A stretch of DNA of 33,362 bases, from NCBI GenBank assembly GCA_012728335.1, contig JAAYFG010000140.1, positions 1 to 33,362 on the forward strand, given 5' to 3'. The stretch comes from Tissierellia bacterium (GTDB lineage: Bacteria > Bacillota > Clostridia > Tissierellales > Peptoniphilaceae). The notes beneath the pieces were generated by a model. The model saw nothing but the letters and a program-made list of their open reading frames with translations, ran no database searches and was not told the origin of the DNA. Made by a program: the position numbers and the translations under genes. Positions within the stretch are counted from its first letter, which is position 1. Each line of letters begins with the position of its first letter. Shown piece by piece: positions 23,763 to 32,184 of this stretch.

Positions 23763-25322
23763 ATGCATAGCTAGAATATCATAAATGAGTATATAGAATT
23801 AATTAAGTCTAATCCTGAAGAATACTATCAGGATTACTTAATTGCAAAAGATAAAATTAAGAATTCCACTGCTTATTATGCTGGGAAGCCTGTACCTTTT
23901 GAATATCAACCTTTTTTTGTTGATAATATAGACTTAGAGAATTTCAAGTATATCACTGATACTATGATGAGTATTGGTAAGAAAGCGGTAGCAGAATATA
24001 AGAAGAATCCAGAATACAGAAAACTGTTTGATTTTCCAGACTTTATTGAAGAAATGATTCTTGTAGATAACGGATATGGTGTAGAAATCCCAATGGCTCG
24101 TTTCGATATATTCTATAACGGAGCTGATGATTTTCAATTCTGTGAAATAAATACTGACGGTTCATCTGCGATGAATGAAGACAATGTTATTGCTGAGATG
24201 ATGTTACAGATGAAGTCAATTAAAGATATGAAAAAAGACTATCAGTTTAGTTATTTTGAACTATTTGATTCTTGGGTTGCTGAGTCTTTGGAAATTTATA
24301 AGAAATACGATCCGACCAACAGGACTCCTAATGTTGCTATTTTAGACTTTAATGAAAGCATTACGGAAAATGAGTTTGTAAAGTTTAAGGAAGCTTATGA
24401 AAGAGTTGGATTGAATTGTGAAATAGTAGATCCTAGAGAATTGAAATACACTGATGGGAAACTTTATTTTGGTGATTTCAAGATAGACATGATTTACAGA
24501 AGACTTGTAACTTATGAATTAATAGAGAAAAAAGACCAAGCAGAAGAATTTATCAAAGCTTATTTGGATGGTGCTGTTTGTACGATTGGTTCAATAGAAA
24601 GCCAGATAATTCATAATAAGATATTCTTTAAGATAATGCATGATGAGGAAACTAAAGTCTTATTATCGCCTGAAGAAGTGGAATTCATTGAAAAACACGT
24701 TCCTTTTACGGGACTTTTCGGTGGAGATGAATCTGTATTTGAAGAAGTGAAACAAAATAGAGAAAAGTACATTCTAAAACCTACTGATAAAAATGCTGGT
24801 CAAGGCGTATTTGAAGGTCAATCTTTAAGCCAAGAGGAATGGGAGCATAGACTTGAAGAAAGTTTCAATAACGATTATTTATACCAAGAGTTTATCCCTC
24901 ATAAAGTAGTTTCTACAGTTCATTTCGATGAAAATGGTGAAGTGTCTGTTAGAGAACTCGGAAATATGGCAGGTCTTTTTATGTACAATGAAAAACTTGC
25001 AGGGCTATATGTAAGATTAGGTAGTAAACCTATTATTGCAGGAATTGTTGAGTCTTTTACTTCTCCAGGAATTTTAGCTGTTAGAAGAAATATGGACGAT
25101 ATACTTCCAAGGATTAACGAATTGGCAAATAAGAAGAAAACTGCTGATTTAGATGAAGCTGAAACAGAGGAACTAGATAAACTAAGAAAAGAGTATATTT
25201 TACGATTTAGAGCTGGAATGAAGAACACATTATTAAATGTGAAAGTTGTAGATGAAGAAGGAAATGATGTAACGGCATTAAAACTTAAAAAGTTGCATCA
25301 CGAAAAATTGAAGGATATTTAA
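23763..25322 (+). CDS. Glutathionylspermidine-synthase-like ATP-grasp ligase, with in-frame TAG at codon 4
   Basis: A ~519-codon frame for a GSP-synthase-type (circularly permuted ATP-grasp) C-N ligase. Landmarks: PVPFEYQPFFVDN in the N-terminal part, FQFCEINTDGSSAMNED, YRRLVTYEL, nucleotide-binding YILKPTDKNAGQGVFEG and YLYQEFIPHKVVSTV. ATG 23763 has a perfect RBS (GGGAGG, 6-nt spacing), but codon 4 (23772-23774) is TAG; the 63 codons between it and the next in-frame ATG (23964) read as conserved family sequence, and 23964 has no RBS. TAG is an ordinary stop elsewhere in the window, so recoding is unlikely; nonsense mutation (e.g. CAG to TAG), base error, or rare start usage remain. It probably acts on gamma-glutamylcysteine made by the preceding enzyme. 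It overlaps the CDF gene by one base. Confidence 0.78.
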
Positions 25323-26497
25323 TGACTAATTATATTATAGAAAAAGTATTTGGAAAGAATATAGATTATGATGACACAAATACTAGACTGAAAATTGGAT
25401 ATTTTACAAGTGTGTTGGGAATTATCCTGAATGCACTTTTAACACTGACAAAGATGACCATCGGACTGTTTACTGGATCGATTTCCATAGTGGCAGATGC
25501 TTTCAACAATCTGAGTGACACTTCTTCCGCTATTATTACGATAATAGGATTGAAGCTGTCCAGTAAACCGTCAGATGAAGAACATCCTTATGGGCATGGT
25601 AGAATTGAATACTTAGCTGCTTTGATAGTATCAATCTTCGTAATCGTAGTAGGGATTCAATTAATAATATCGTCAGTTAAAAGTATTATCTCCCCTAAAG
25701 AAATACTGTTTAATAACAGTACTGTTGTTATTTTAATACTGTCTATTTTCATTAAAGTGTTTCTGGCTAATTTTAACAATGTATTAGGAGAGAGAACTAA
25801 TTCTATTCCATTAAAGGCAACTGGTGCAGATGCTATGGGAGATGTTCTAGTTACTTCTGTGGTACTAGTTTCATTTATAGTAAATAATTTCATCAGTTTT
25901 TCTATTGATGGATATATGGGAGTTATAGTTTCACTTATAATTCTACAATCTGGTTATTCACTAGTAAAAGAAACTTTGAGTTCACTTATTGGAGAAGCTC
26001 CGCCAGAGGAAATTGTAGATGAAATGCTGGAGAGAATTACAAATCATGAGCATATTTTAGGTGTTCACGACCTTATGATTCATAGCTATGGTCATGGAAA
26101 CACTATGGCTACACTGGATGTAGAAATTCCATATGACATGGATATAGTTAAAATACATGAGATAATTGATATTATCGAAAGGGAAATTCAAGAGGAAATG
26201 AATATAAAGCTGGTAATCCACATGGATCCAGTGGGATATCATACCGAATATGAAAAAGAAGTACTTAGAAAAATTAAAGAAGTGGCTTCTAAATACGAAA
26301 GTATTAAAGAAATTCATGACTTTAATATAGTTGAAGATGATGGAGTGGAGACAATCGTTTTTGATGTGGACATCGATGGTAAGATGATGACTGATGATGA
26401 AGAAATCGAAAAAATTCATAACGAATTGGTCAAAGAGATAAGTTCTATATATACTGAGTATTCTTATAGTGTTATCTGTAGCAAAGTATATGATTAA
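25322..26497 (+). CDS. Cation diffusion facilitator (CDF) metal exporter, Mn/Fe-like site
   Basis: A 391-aa membrane antiporter: six membrane helices in ~25-215, then the cytosolic ferredoxin-like dimerisation domain, followed by an additional C-terminal segment (~290-391) resembling a second such domain. TM2 reads DAFNNLSD and TM5 reads ADAMGD; aligned to YiiP the transport site is N/D and D/D, without the His of Zn/Cd exporters, a pattern reported for Mn-type CDFs such as MntE. HPYGHGRIEYL is the usual TM2-TM3 loop. Its ATG overlaps the stop of the ATP-grasp gene (TAATG), so expression is coupled to thiol synthesis. Metal specificity is inference. Confidence 0.9.
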   Translation: MTNYIIEKVFGKNIDYDDTNTRLKIGYFTSVLGIILNALLTLTKMTIGLFTGSISIVADAFNNLSDTSSAIITIIGLKLSSKPSDEEHPYGHGRIEYLAALIVSIFVIVVGIQLIISSVKSIISPKEILFNNSTVVILILSIFIKVFLANFNNVLGERTNSIPLKATGADAMGDVLVTSVVLVSFIVNNFISFSIDGYMGVIVSLIILQSGYSLVKETLSSLIGEAPPEEIVDEMLERITNHEHILGVHDLMIHSYGHGNTMATLDVEIPYDMDIVKIHEIIDIIEREIQEEMNIKLVIHMDPVGYHTEYEKEVLRKIKEVASKYESIKEIHDFNIVEDDGVETIVFDVDIDGKMMTDDEEIEKIHNELVKEISSIYTEYSYSVICSKVYD

Positions 26498-26504
26498 ATA
26501 TTAG

Positions 26505-26541
26505 GCCTTTATAGCATTAATTGATGTTATAAGGGCTTTTT
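26505..26541 (+). terminator. Terminator of the GCS2-ligase-CDF operon
   Basis: A 13-bp stem (26505-26517 / 26524-26536, two G-U wobbles) with a 6-nt loop, followed by TTTTT. Confidence 0.88.
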
Positions 26542-26635
26542 CTATAAGATATTGTGGAATTAATTGAAATATTGGGTCTAAATTAATATAATGAAACAAT
26601 AGACACAAGGAAACTTTGTAGAAAAGGGGTGCACT

Positions 26636-28024
26636 ATGAAAATAATACTAGCAGGTGCTGGAAAATTAGGATTTAAATTAGCAGAGGAATTAGTTGCTGA
26701 GAACATAGATGTAACAATAGTTGATAAAGATGTAGATGTAATTAAAACGGTCAATAATGCAATAGATGTATTGACGGTTAAAGCAAATGTATTGGACTTT
26801 GAAACACTAAAAGAACTGGATATAGATACTTTTGACATATTGATAGCCACTACTGAGAATGATGAGACGAATATTCTTACTTGTGCAATAGCTAAACGAT
26901 TAGGGTGTAAATCTACCATTGCTAGAGTTAGAGACCCGGAATTAGATATACAAAGAGATCTCTTAAAGCAAACTATGGGAATAGATTTGATTATTAACCC
27001 TGAAAAAGAAACAGCGACATCAATATTTAAGTATTTGATGAAAAGATATGGTTCATTGACTGATAGTCTTGCTCATGGATTAGTTAAATTGGTAGACTTT
27101 AAAATAACTGGTGAAAATGATTTAATCGGTAAGACACTTGCTGAAATAGATACATTTAAAAATTTATTGGTGACAGCTATTTCAAGAAATGGACTTATGA
27201 TAGTACCTGATGGAAGTACCTCATTGGAAATTGACGATGTGATCTACTTAATAGGTAAAAGTGCTGATATAGATAGTTTTTATAAACATAATACCGACTT
27301 TAAATCTCATGGTTTGGTCAATAGAGTTATGATAATGGGCGGCGGTAATGTAGGTTTATATTTAGCTGATATGTTATGTGAAAGTGGACTAGACGTTACT
27401 ATTGTGGAAATTGATGAGAAGAAATGTAGAGAGCTTAAACAATTACTACCTCATTGTTTAATAATAAATGGTGATGCTACTGATCCAAAATTACTAGAAG
27501 ACGAAGATATTTCAGAGATGGATGCTTTCGTTGGTCTTACAGGCTTTGATGAGCAAAACTTGCTAATGGCTCTGACTGCAAAGCACTATGGAGTAGGCAA
27601 AGTAGTAGCGAAGATAAGTAGACCTAATTATACGCGAGTAGTTGATAAATTATATATAGATGCAGCTTTTAATCCTGCCTATATAACAGCTTCTAATATT
27701 CTTAAACGAGTTAGAGGTGGCCGTGCAGTTTCTGTATATTTAATGCTTGGTGGAGAAGCCGAAGTGCTGGAAATAAAATTAGATAAAGAATTAGATGTAC
27801 TGAATAAATCACTTAAAGAGCTAAATCTACCAAAAGGAATAATAATCGGTTCGGTAGTTGAACATGGAAAAGCGATAATCCCTAATGGTGACACAGTTCT
27901 TAGAAAACATCAAAAGATAATAATCTTCTGTTTGAAAGACAATGTTTCAACAGTTAAGAGAATATTTATGCCTAAACCTGAAGAAAAAGGAGGAATACTG
28001 CGTGAATTTTGGCGTTCTATCTAA
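26636..28024 (+). CDS. trkA: Trk potassium uptake system regulatory protein TrkA
   Basis: A 462-aa peripheral membrane protein with two tandem RCK units, each a Rossmann nucleotide-binding domain plus RCK-C. The glycine motifs are GAGKLG (6-11) and GGGNVG (~234-239), each followed by the acidic strand end (VDKD, VEID) that binds NAD(H). It gates the TrkH channel; in homologues ATP/ADP or NAD(H) binding sets activity. RBS AAGGGGTG. Its last 23 nt overlap trkH, whose RBS lies inside it, so the two are translationally coupled. Confidence 0.95.
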   Translation: MKIILAGAGKLGFKLAEELVAENIDVTIVDKDVDVIKTVNNAIDVLTVKANVLDFETLKELDIDTFDILIATTENDETNILTCAIAKRLGCKSTIARVRDPELDIQRDLLKQTMGIDLIINPEKETATSIFKYLMKRYGSLTDSLAHGLVKLVDFKITGENDLIGKTLAEIDTFKNLLVTAISRNGLMIVPDGSTSLEIDDVIYLIGKSADIDSFYKHNTDFKSHGLVNRVMIMGGGNVGLYLADMLCESGLDVTIVEIDEKKCRELKQLLPHCLIINGDATDPKLLEDEDISEMDAFVGLTGFDEQNLLMALTAKHYGVGKVVAKISRPNYTRVVDKLYIDAAFNPAYITASNILKRVRGGRAVSVYLMLGGEAEVLEIKLDKELDVLNKSLKELNLPKGIIIGSVVEHGKAIIPNGDTVLRKHQKIIIFCLKDNVSTVKRIFMPKPEEKGGILREFWRSI

Positions 28025-29456
28025 TGTAATAGGTAATATATTAATGATATTATCCGTATTGATAGTTCCGTCAATTGGGGTCTCGATTTACCACAGGGGA
28101 CTTGATCTTATACCCCTTGTATTTACGGCTATATTGACTCTTGGAGTAGGGATAGTATTAAAAGGTATCAAACCTAAAGAAAAGAACATAAAGACGAAAG
28201 ACGCCCTTCTGATCGTAGTATTAGGGTGGATAACGGTATCTATTTTTGGAGCTATTCCATTTTTATTAAGTGGAGTTATAGCTTCTCCTATAGATGCAAT
28301 ATTTGAGGTAGTATCAGGATTTACGACGACAGGTTCTACAATTTTAACAGATATTGAGTCACTTCCAAATGGATTGCTTTTTTGGAGAAGCTCTACTCAC
28401 TGGATAGGTGGTATGGGGATACTAGTGTTTACATTGGCTCTTTTGCCGTCTTTAGGAATAGGAGGATTCCAAATCTTTAAGGCGGAGTCTCCTGGACCGG
28501 TTGCGTCCAAAATAACACCAAAAATGGTTGATACTGCAAAGAGTTTATACAAGATATACATATTGATAACAGTAGTATTATTTGTGCTTTTATTTGTTGG
28601 TGGAATGAATTTTGAAGATGCGGCAATTCATACATTCGGAGTAGTTGGAACAGGAGGTTTTTCCAATAAAAATGCCAGTGTTGCTCATTTTGATAGCACA
28701 TATATTCATATAGTCATAAGTGTTTTCATGGTAATTTGTGGGACTAACTTCGGACTATTTTATAATTTATTCAATGGGAAAAAAGGCTATTTCAAATATG
28801 ATGATGAGTTTAAAGCCTATATAAAAATTATTGGCTTTGCAATAGTTTTAATAAGTATAAATCTATTTTTTACCGTATATGATAAATCCTTATTAGCAGT
28901 TAGAGATGCAACTTTTCAGGCTACATCGATAATTTCTACTTCTGGATTCGTAACCGCAGATTATGATCTATGGCCTACGTTTTCAAAATTCATACTGTTT
29001 ATATTAATGATAATTGGATCATCTGCCGGTTCAACTGCTGGTGGACTTAAGATAATTAGGATAGTAGTTATATTTAGAATAATAAAGAAAGAAATCATCA
29101 AAGTAGTCCATAAGAGAGCTGTAGTTCCTGTGAAGATAAATGGGAAAAACTTAGATGAAGAAACCGTAAGCGGAATAACCGCATATTTAGGTATGTATTT
29201 TATATGTATGTTAATTGGAACGGCTATAATAAGCTTAGAGCAGATAGATTTAATGAGCGCAATAAGTACTTCAATCACTGCACTAAGTAATGTTGGTCCT
29301 GGATTTGGGATGGTTGGAGCTACGGCAAATTTTGCTTGGCTGAGCAATCTTTCTAAAATAACTATGACATTGCTAATGCTACTTGGCAGATTGGAATTCT
29401 TTACTATAGTGGTGCTTCTAGCGCCGAGAAGTTGGAGAAGGGGAGAAGATAATTGA
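28002..29456 (+). CDS. trkH: Trk potassium uptake protein TrkH
   Basis: A 484-aa K+ channel subunit built of four M1-P-M2 repeats. The four selectivity-filter loops are visible in order: TTTGST, GTGGF, STSGF and LSNVGPG, each with the conserved Gly. GTG at 28002 was chosen because AAGGAGG lies 9 nt upstream; the longer in-frame ATG (27942) is inside trkA and would add a charged non-membrane extension. It works with TrkA from the overlapping upstream gene. Its stop overlaps the ung TTG start by 3 nt. Confidence 0.95.
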   Translation: MNFGVLSNVIGNILMILSVLIVPSIGVSIYHRGLDLIPLVFTAILTLGVGIVLKGIKPKEKNIKTKDALLIVVLGWITVSIFGAIPFLLSGVIASPIDAIFEVVSGFTTTGSTILTDIESLPNGLLFWRSSTHWIGGMGILVFTLALLPSLGIGGFQIFKAESPGPVASKITPKMVDTAKSLYKIYILITVVLFVLLFVGGMNFEDAAIHTFGVVGTGGFSNKNASVAHFDSTYIHIVISVFMVICGTNFGLFYNLFNGKKGYFKYDDEFKAYIKIIGFAIVLISINLFFTVYDKSLLAVRDATFQATSIISTSGFVTADYDLWPTFSKFILFILMIIGSSAGSTAGGLKIIRIVVIFRIIKKEIIKVVHKRAVVPVKINGKNLDEETVSGITAYLGMYFICMLIGTAIISLEQIDLMSAISTSITALSNVGPGFGMVGATANFAWLSNLSKITMTLLMLLGRLEFFTIVVLLAPRSWRRGEDN

Positions 29457-30124
29457 AAGTGATTTTTAATAATGATTGGCAAGAAGTTCTATCTGAATTT
29501 TTAAATTCTGAGTCTTATTCTGAAATTAGGAAGAAACTTATCGAAGAATATAGGACTCAAATAATTTATCCTCCAATGGACAAGATTTATAGCGCATTTT
29601 ACAATACGAGTTATGAAAACACTAAAGTAGTCATAATAGGTCAAGATCCTTATCATGGAGAAAATCAAGCTAATGGACTCAGTTTTTCTGTGGAAAAAGG
29701 GATTAGGATACCACCTTCATTGCTAAATATTTACAAGGAATTAATGACTGATTTAAACTGCACTATGCCTAAGCATGGAGATTTAACTAAATGGTCCAAG
29801 CAAGGAGTGTTGCTTTTTAATGCTGGACTGACTGTAAGGGCAGGAGAACCGGCTTCTCATAGTAAATTGGGATGGGGAGAGTTTACTGATTTTGTCATAA
29901 AGAAATTGAACGAAAAAGAAACCCCAGTAGTATTCATACTATGGGGAAATTTTGCAAAGAGCAAAGCTAGTTTCATAACAAATCCTATTCATAAGATAAT
30001 AAGTGGAGTTCATCCAAGCCCACTATCTGCCAGTAGAGGATTTTTTGGATCTAAGCCATTTTCTCAATGTAATGATTTTCTAAAGGAAAATAATCTTGCT
30101 GAAATTGATTGGCAAATAGACTAA
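29453..30124 (+). CDS. ung: Uracil-DNA glycosylase, family 1
   Basis: A 223-aa base-excision repair enzyme removing uracil from DNA. Motifs: GQDPYHGENQANGLSFSV (water-activating Asp and uracil pocket, ~63-80) and HPSPLSASRGFFGSKPFSQ (DNA-intercalating loop, ~187-205). TTG at 29453 has GGGAG 7 nt upstream inside trkH; a GTG two codons later is less well placed. It is co-transcribed with trkAH, which has no obvious functional link. The stop abuts the stop of the convergent DUF1294 gene with no terminator between. Confidence 0.97.
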   Translation: MKVIFNNDWQEVLSEFLNSESYSEIRKKLIEEYRTQIIYPPMDKIYSAFYNTSYENTKVVIIGQDPYHGENQANGLSFSVEKGIRIPPSLLNIYKELMTDLNCTMPKHGDLTKWSKQGVLLFNAGLTVRAGEPASHSKLGWGEFTDFVIKKLNEKETPVVFILWGNFAKSKASFITNPIHKIISGVHPSPLSASRGFFGSKPFSQCNDFLKENNLAEIDWQID

Positions 30125-30376
30125 TTACATGAATTTATAAAGAATGAATATGTTTATTACAGTCAATAATGGAACTAAAATAGTAAATTTCAGCTTTTGA
30201 GTCTTATGTCTAAAAAGGCTCATTCCGATTATTGAACCAGCTCCGCCGCCAATTAAGGCAAGAAATAGCAAGGAGTTTTCACTAATTCGATATTTATTCT
30301 TCTTTGCTTTAGACTTATCTATGAAATAGGCAAAGAAAGCGATAATGTTTATGATTATAAAGTAATTAAGTAACAT
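30125..30376 (-). CDS. DUF1294 small membrane protein
   Basis: An 83-aa protein with membrane segments near 3-20, 36-55 and 63-80, and the family pattern YFIDKSKAKKNKYRISE...LALIGGGAGSIIGMSLFRHKTQKLKF. DUF1294 function is unknown. ATG at 30376 is preceded by AGAGGTG; a GTG at 30388 falls within that RBS. It is divergent from the 55-aa gene, sharing a ~60-nt intergenic region with a TATAAT on this strand (30403-30398). Confidence 0.88.
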   Translation of the reverse strand: MLLNYFIIINIIAFFAYFIDKSKAKKNKYRISENSLLFLALIGGGAGSIIGMSLFRHKTQKLKFTILVPLLTVINIFILYKFM

Positions 30377-30439
30377 AATGTAATTCACCTCTGTGAGATT
30401 ATATCATAAATCTATTTAATTATATATTAGGAGGTTAAG

Positions 30440-30607
30440 ATGAACAGTAAATTATCAAGTTTATTATCTGTAATAATAGTTGCTGCCATAGTGCTCTTTG
30501 TAGTCGGAACAGTAATTCCTGCTCTTTTTAAAATTGCAGCTGTGGTTTTAGTAGTTATGATAGTATATGTAGGTGTAAAATCAATAGATGAAAATAGAAA
30601 TCAGTAG
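30440..30607 (+). CDS. 55-aa hydrophobic membrane protein
   Basis: A short gene with an excellent RBS (AGGAGGT, 30429-30435). The protein begins MNSKLSSLLSVII, has one or two tightly packed membrane helices (~9-28 and ~30-46) and ends in a polar VKSIDENRNQ tail. The stop codon is TAG. No family recognised. Strong RBS, own terminator and uninterrupted hydrophobic code make it credible despite its size; a membrane-stress microprotein is one guess. Confidence 0.65.
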   Translation: MNSKLSSLLSVIIVAAIVLFVVGTVIPALFKIAAVVLVVMIVYVGVKSIDENRNQ

Positions 30608-30625
30608 TCCTTTGACTACTGATTT
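30598..30625. terminator. Bidirectional terminator between the 55-aa gene and yitT-like gene
   Basis: A 12-bp perfect stem (30598-30609 / 30614-30625) with loop CTTT contains the TAG stop of the small gene; it is followed by TAGTTT on the + strand. Confidence 0.82.
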
Positions 30626-31482
30626 TAGTTTATATTATTAAATCCATGACCTAGAACTTCTGCTGTGTTAGTAACGGTTACAAATGCACTAGGATCTATA
30701 TCTTGAATAAATAGTTTTAGTTTTACTAAGTCCCTTGAATCGATTACAGTTTTAAGAATCAGTTTTTCGTGTTTAGTGAATCCACCAATACCTTTATATA
30801 AGGTAACACCACGATCCAAATCATCAAATATGAATTCTTGTATTTCGTCAATCCGAGAACTAATTACGGTGACTTCTTTGTTGTGATTGAGTCCACTTAT
30901 TATATAGTCTACGATTATTCCATTTATGATGACACCAAATAAACCGTACATTCCAAGTTCAGGACCATAGTGGAAAACTGCGCCCATAGTTATTATAAAG
31001 TCGCATAGAAGCAATGCCTTTCCAAAATCTAGTCCAGTGTACTTATTTAATATCATCCCTAGAATATCTGTCCCACCTGAAGAAGCGTTTTGATTTACAA
31101 TTAAGCCTATCCCTATGGCAGATAGGGTAACTCCAAAGAATACTTCTAATATTAAATCATTTGTAAATGGCATTCTATTAGGATATATTTTTTCTAATAC
31201 CATTATAGTGAAAGATATACCTAGACTGGCATAAATCGTTTTACCACCGAAACCACTGCCTAAAAATATAAATGCTACAACAAATAGAATTACGTTTACT
31301 ATTAACATAATTGAACCTACAGAGAGAGGTATAAAGTTTCTCAAAACTATTGATAGTCCATTTATTCCACCTGCAGCTATGTTTGATGGCATTAAGAAAA
31401 AAAATAGACCACACGAAACGAGTAATAGTCCAATAGTTATAATTGCGAATTCTTTTAAAGCTTTTTTAGATGATCTTTTAAT
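30625..31482 (-). CDS. YitT-family membrane protein (DUF161/DUF2179), probable ATT start
   Basis: A predicted 285-aa protein: five or six membrane helices followed by a cytosolic DUF2179 domain (~195-285, ending DPSAFVTVTNTAEVLGHGF). Function unsettled; YitT proteins are widespread and have been discussed as transporters. The first in-frame ATG (31392) lies in the middle of conserved sequence (FFFLMPSNIAAGGINGLS), cutting helix 1. Upstream the frame is open for 33 codons to a TGA, encodes the expected K/R-rich start and helix 1 (KEFAIITIGLLLVSCGLFFFL), and contains no ATG, GTG or TTG. GAGGAGG (31496-31490) lies 7 nt before an ATT at 31482, which I take as the start, possibly a mutated ATG. 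Confidence 0.85.
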   Translation of the reverse strand: MKRSSKKALKEFAIITIGLLLVSCGLFFFLMPSNIAAGGINGLSIVLRNFIPLSVGSIMLIVNVILFVVAFIFLGSGFGGKTIYASLGISFTIMVLEKIYPNRMPFTNDLILEVFFGVTLSAIGIGLIVNQNASSGGTDILGMILNKYTGLDFGKALLLCDFIITMGAVFHYGPELGMYGLFGVIINGIIVDYIISGLNHNKEVTVISSRIDEIQEFIFDDLDRGVTLYKGIGGFTKHEKLILKTVIDSRDLVKLKLFIQDIDPSAFVTVTNTAEVLGHGFNNIN

Positions 31483-31595
31483 TCGTAAACCTCCTCTTCA
31501 TAATCAATTCAATTATATTAAGTATGAAATGAAATGTCAATTTAAATACAAAGATGAAGTTATATCGCAAAAAAGAGATAAAGTGTAGATATAAG

Positions 31596-31608
31596 GTAAA
31601 ACGTTTAC
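31596..31608. promoter_or_regulatory. cre/LacI-like palindrome upstream of veg promoters
   Basis: GTAAAACGTTTAC has a central CG and T/A-rich arms resembling LacI/CcpA-family operators, though the TG of the CcpA consensus is replaced by GT. It lies 38 nt upstream of the first veg -35. Low confidence. Confidence 0.25.
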
Positions 31609-31645
31609 AAATTGGTAAAAATACATATAATTTAATAAAAAAGCC

Positions 31646-31674
31646 TTGACAACTAATGGAATGAATAGTATAAT
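31646..31674 (+). promoter_or_regulatory. veg promoter P1
   Basis: Perfect consensus: TTGACA (31646-31651), 17-nt spacer, TATAAT (31669-31674). Confidence 0.92.
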
Positions 31675-31685
31675 ATTAAATTTCC

Positions 31686-31714
31686 TTGACAAATCAATAG
31701 AATTGTGAGATAAT
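31686..31714 (+). promoter_or_regulatory. veg promoter P2
   Basis: TTGACA (31686-31691), 17-nt spacer, GATAAT (31709-31714), exactly 40 nt after P1. Tandem near-consensus promoters agree with the known very strong transcription of veg in Bacillus. Confidence 0.9.
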
Positions 31715-31762
31715 CAAAAGGTAAAAACTTGCGGATGTCTTATTTAGGAAGGGTGTATTCTA

Positions 31763-32032
31763 TTGAATAGTATGGATAGCATTAGAGACGAACTTAGAAG
31801 TCACATAGGTAAAACGGCAATATTGAAAGCTAATAAGGGAAGAAAGAAAATTGTTACTAAAAAAGGTGTAATAGACGCAGTTTATCCGAGTATTTTCGTA
31901 GTTGAGTTACTTGGTCATGAACAAGCAGGTAGAAAAATTTCCTTTACCTATTCTGACGTATTGACAGAAACAGTTCAAATAACGGTTATTGATGACGAGA
32001 CAATCAAAGAGCAAGATGCGATTATTTCATAG
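31763..32032 (+). CDS. veg: Veg family protein (DUF1021)
   Basis: An 89-aa small basic/beta-barrel-like cytosolic protein of the Veg family; in B. subtilis Veg stimulates biofilm genes, otherwise its role is unclear. Family pattern: IRDELRSHIGKTAILKANKGRKKIVTKKGVI near the start, then YPSIFVVEL and RKISFTYSDVLTETV. TTG start at 31763 with AGGAAGGGTG 7 nt upstream; an ATG three codons later is an alternative. Monocistronic, with tandem promoters and its own terminator. Confidence 0.95.
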   Translation: MNSMDSIRDELRSHIGKTAILKANKGRKKIVTKKGVIDAVYPSIFVVELLGHEQAGRKISFTYSDVLTETVQITVIDDETIKEQDAIIS

Positions 32033-32047
32033 AGGCTACTAGGAGAG

Positions 32048-32074
32048 AAGACAAGTTGATACTTGTCTTTTTTT
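32048..32074 (+). terminator. veg terminator
   Basis: A 9-bp perfect stem (32048-32056 / 32061-32069), TGAT loop, and a run of seven or more Ts. Confidence 0.92.
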
Positions 32075-32123
32075 GAAATCTTTTTTAGTATTAAAGATCT
32101 AAAATAGGTACTTATGTATATTA

Positions 32124-32152
32124 TTGATTTTCATAAAGTGATAATGTATTAT
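32124..32152 (+). promoter_or_regulatory. Promoter of tuf
   Basis: TTGATT (32124-32129), 17-nt spacer, TATTAT (32147-32152), 32 nt before the ATG. Shows that tuf has its own transcript here. Confidence 0.65.
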
Positions 32153-32184
32153 AAAGTCAAAGAGTATTTAAAGGAGGAGAGTAT

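Noticed and set aside
23772-23774. TAG read as a recoded sense codon (reassigned amber or pyrrolysine)
   Set aside because: Several intact genes in the window end at TAG, no downstream structure suggests Pyl insertion, and codon 4 is an odd place for a catalytic special residue.
31379-31588. A 69-aa + strand open frame over the YitT 5' end
   Set aside because: Antisense to the conserved YitT N-terminal helix and RBS; no RBS of its own.
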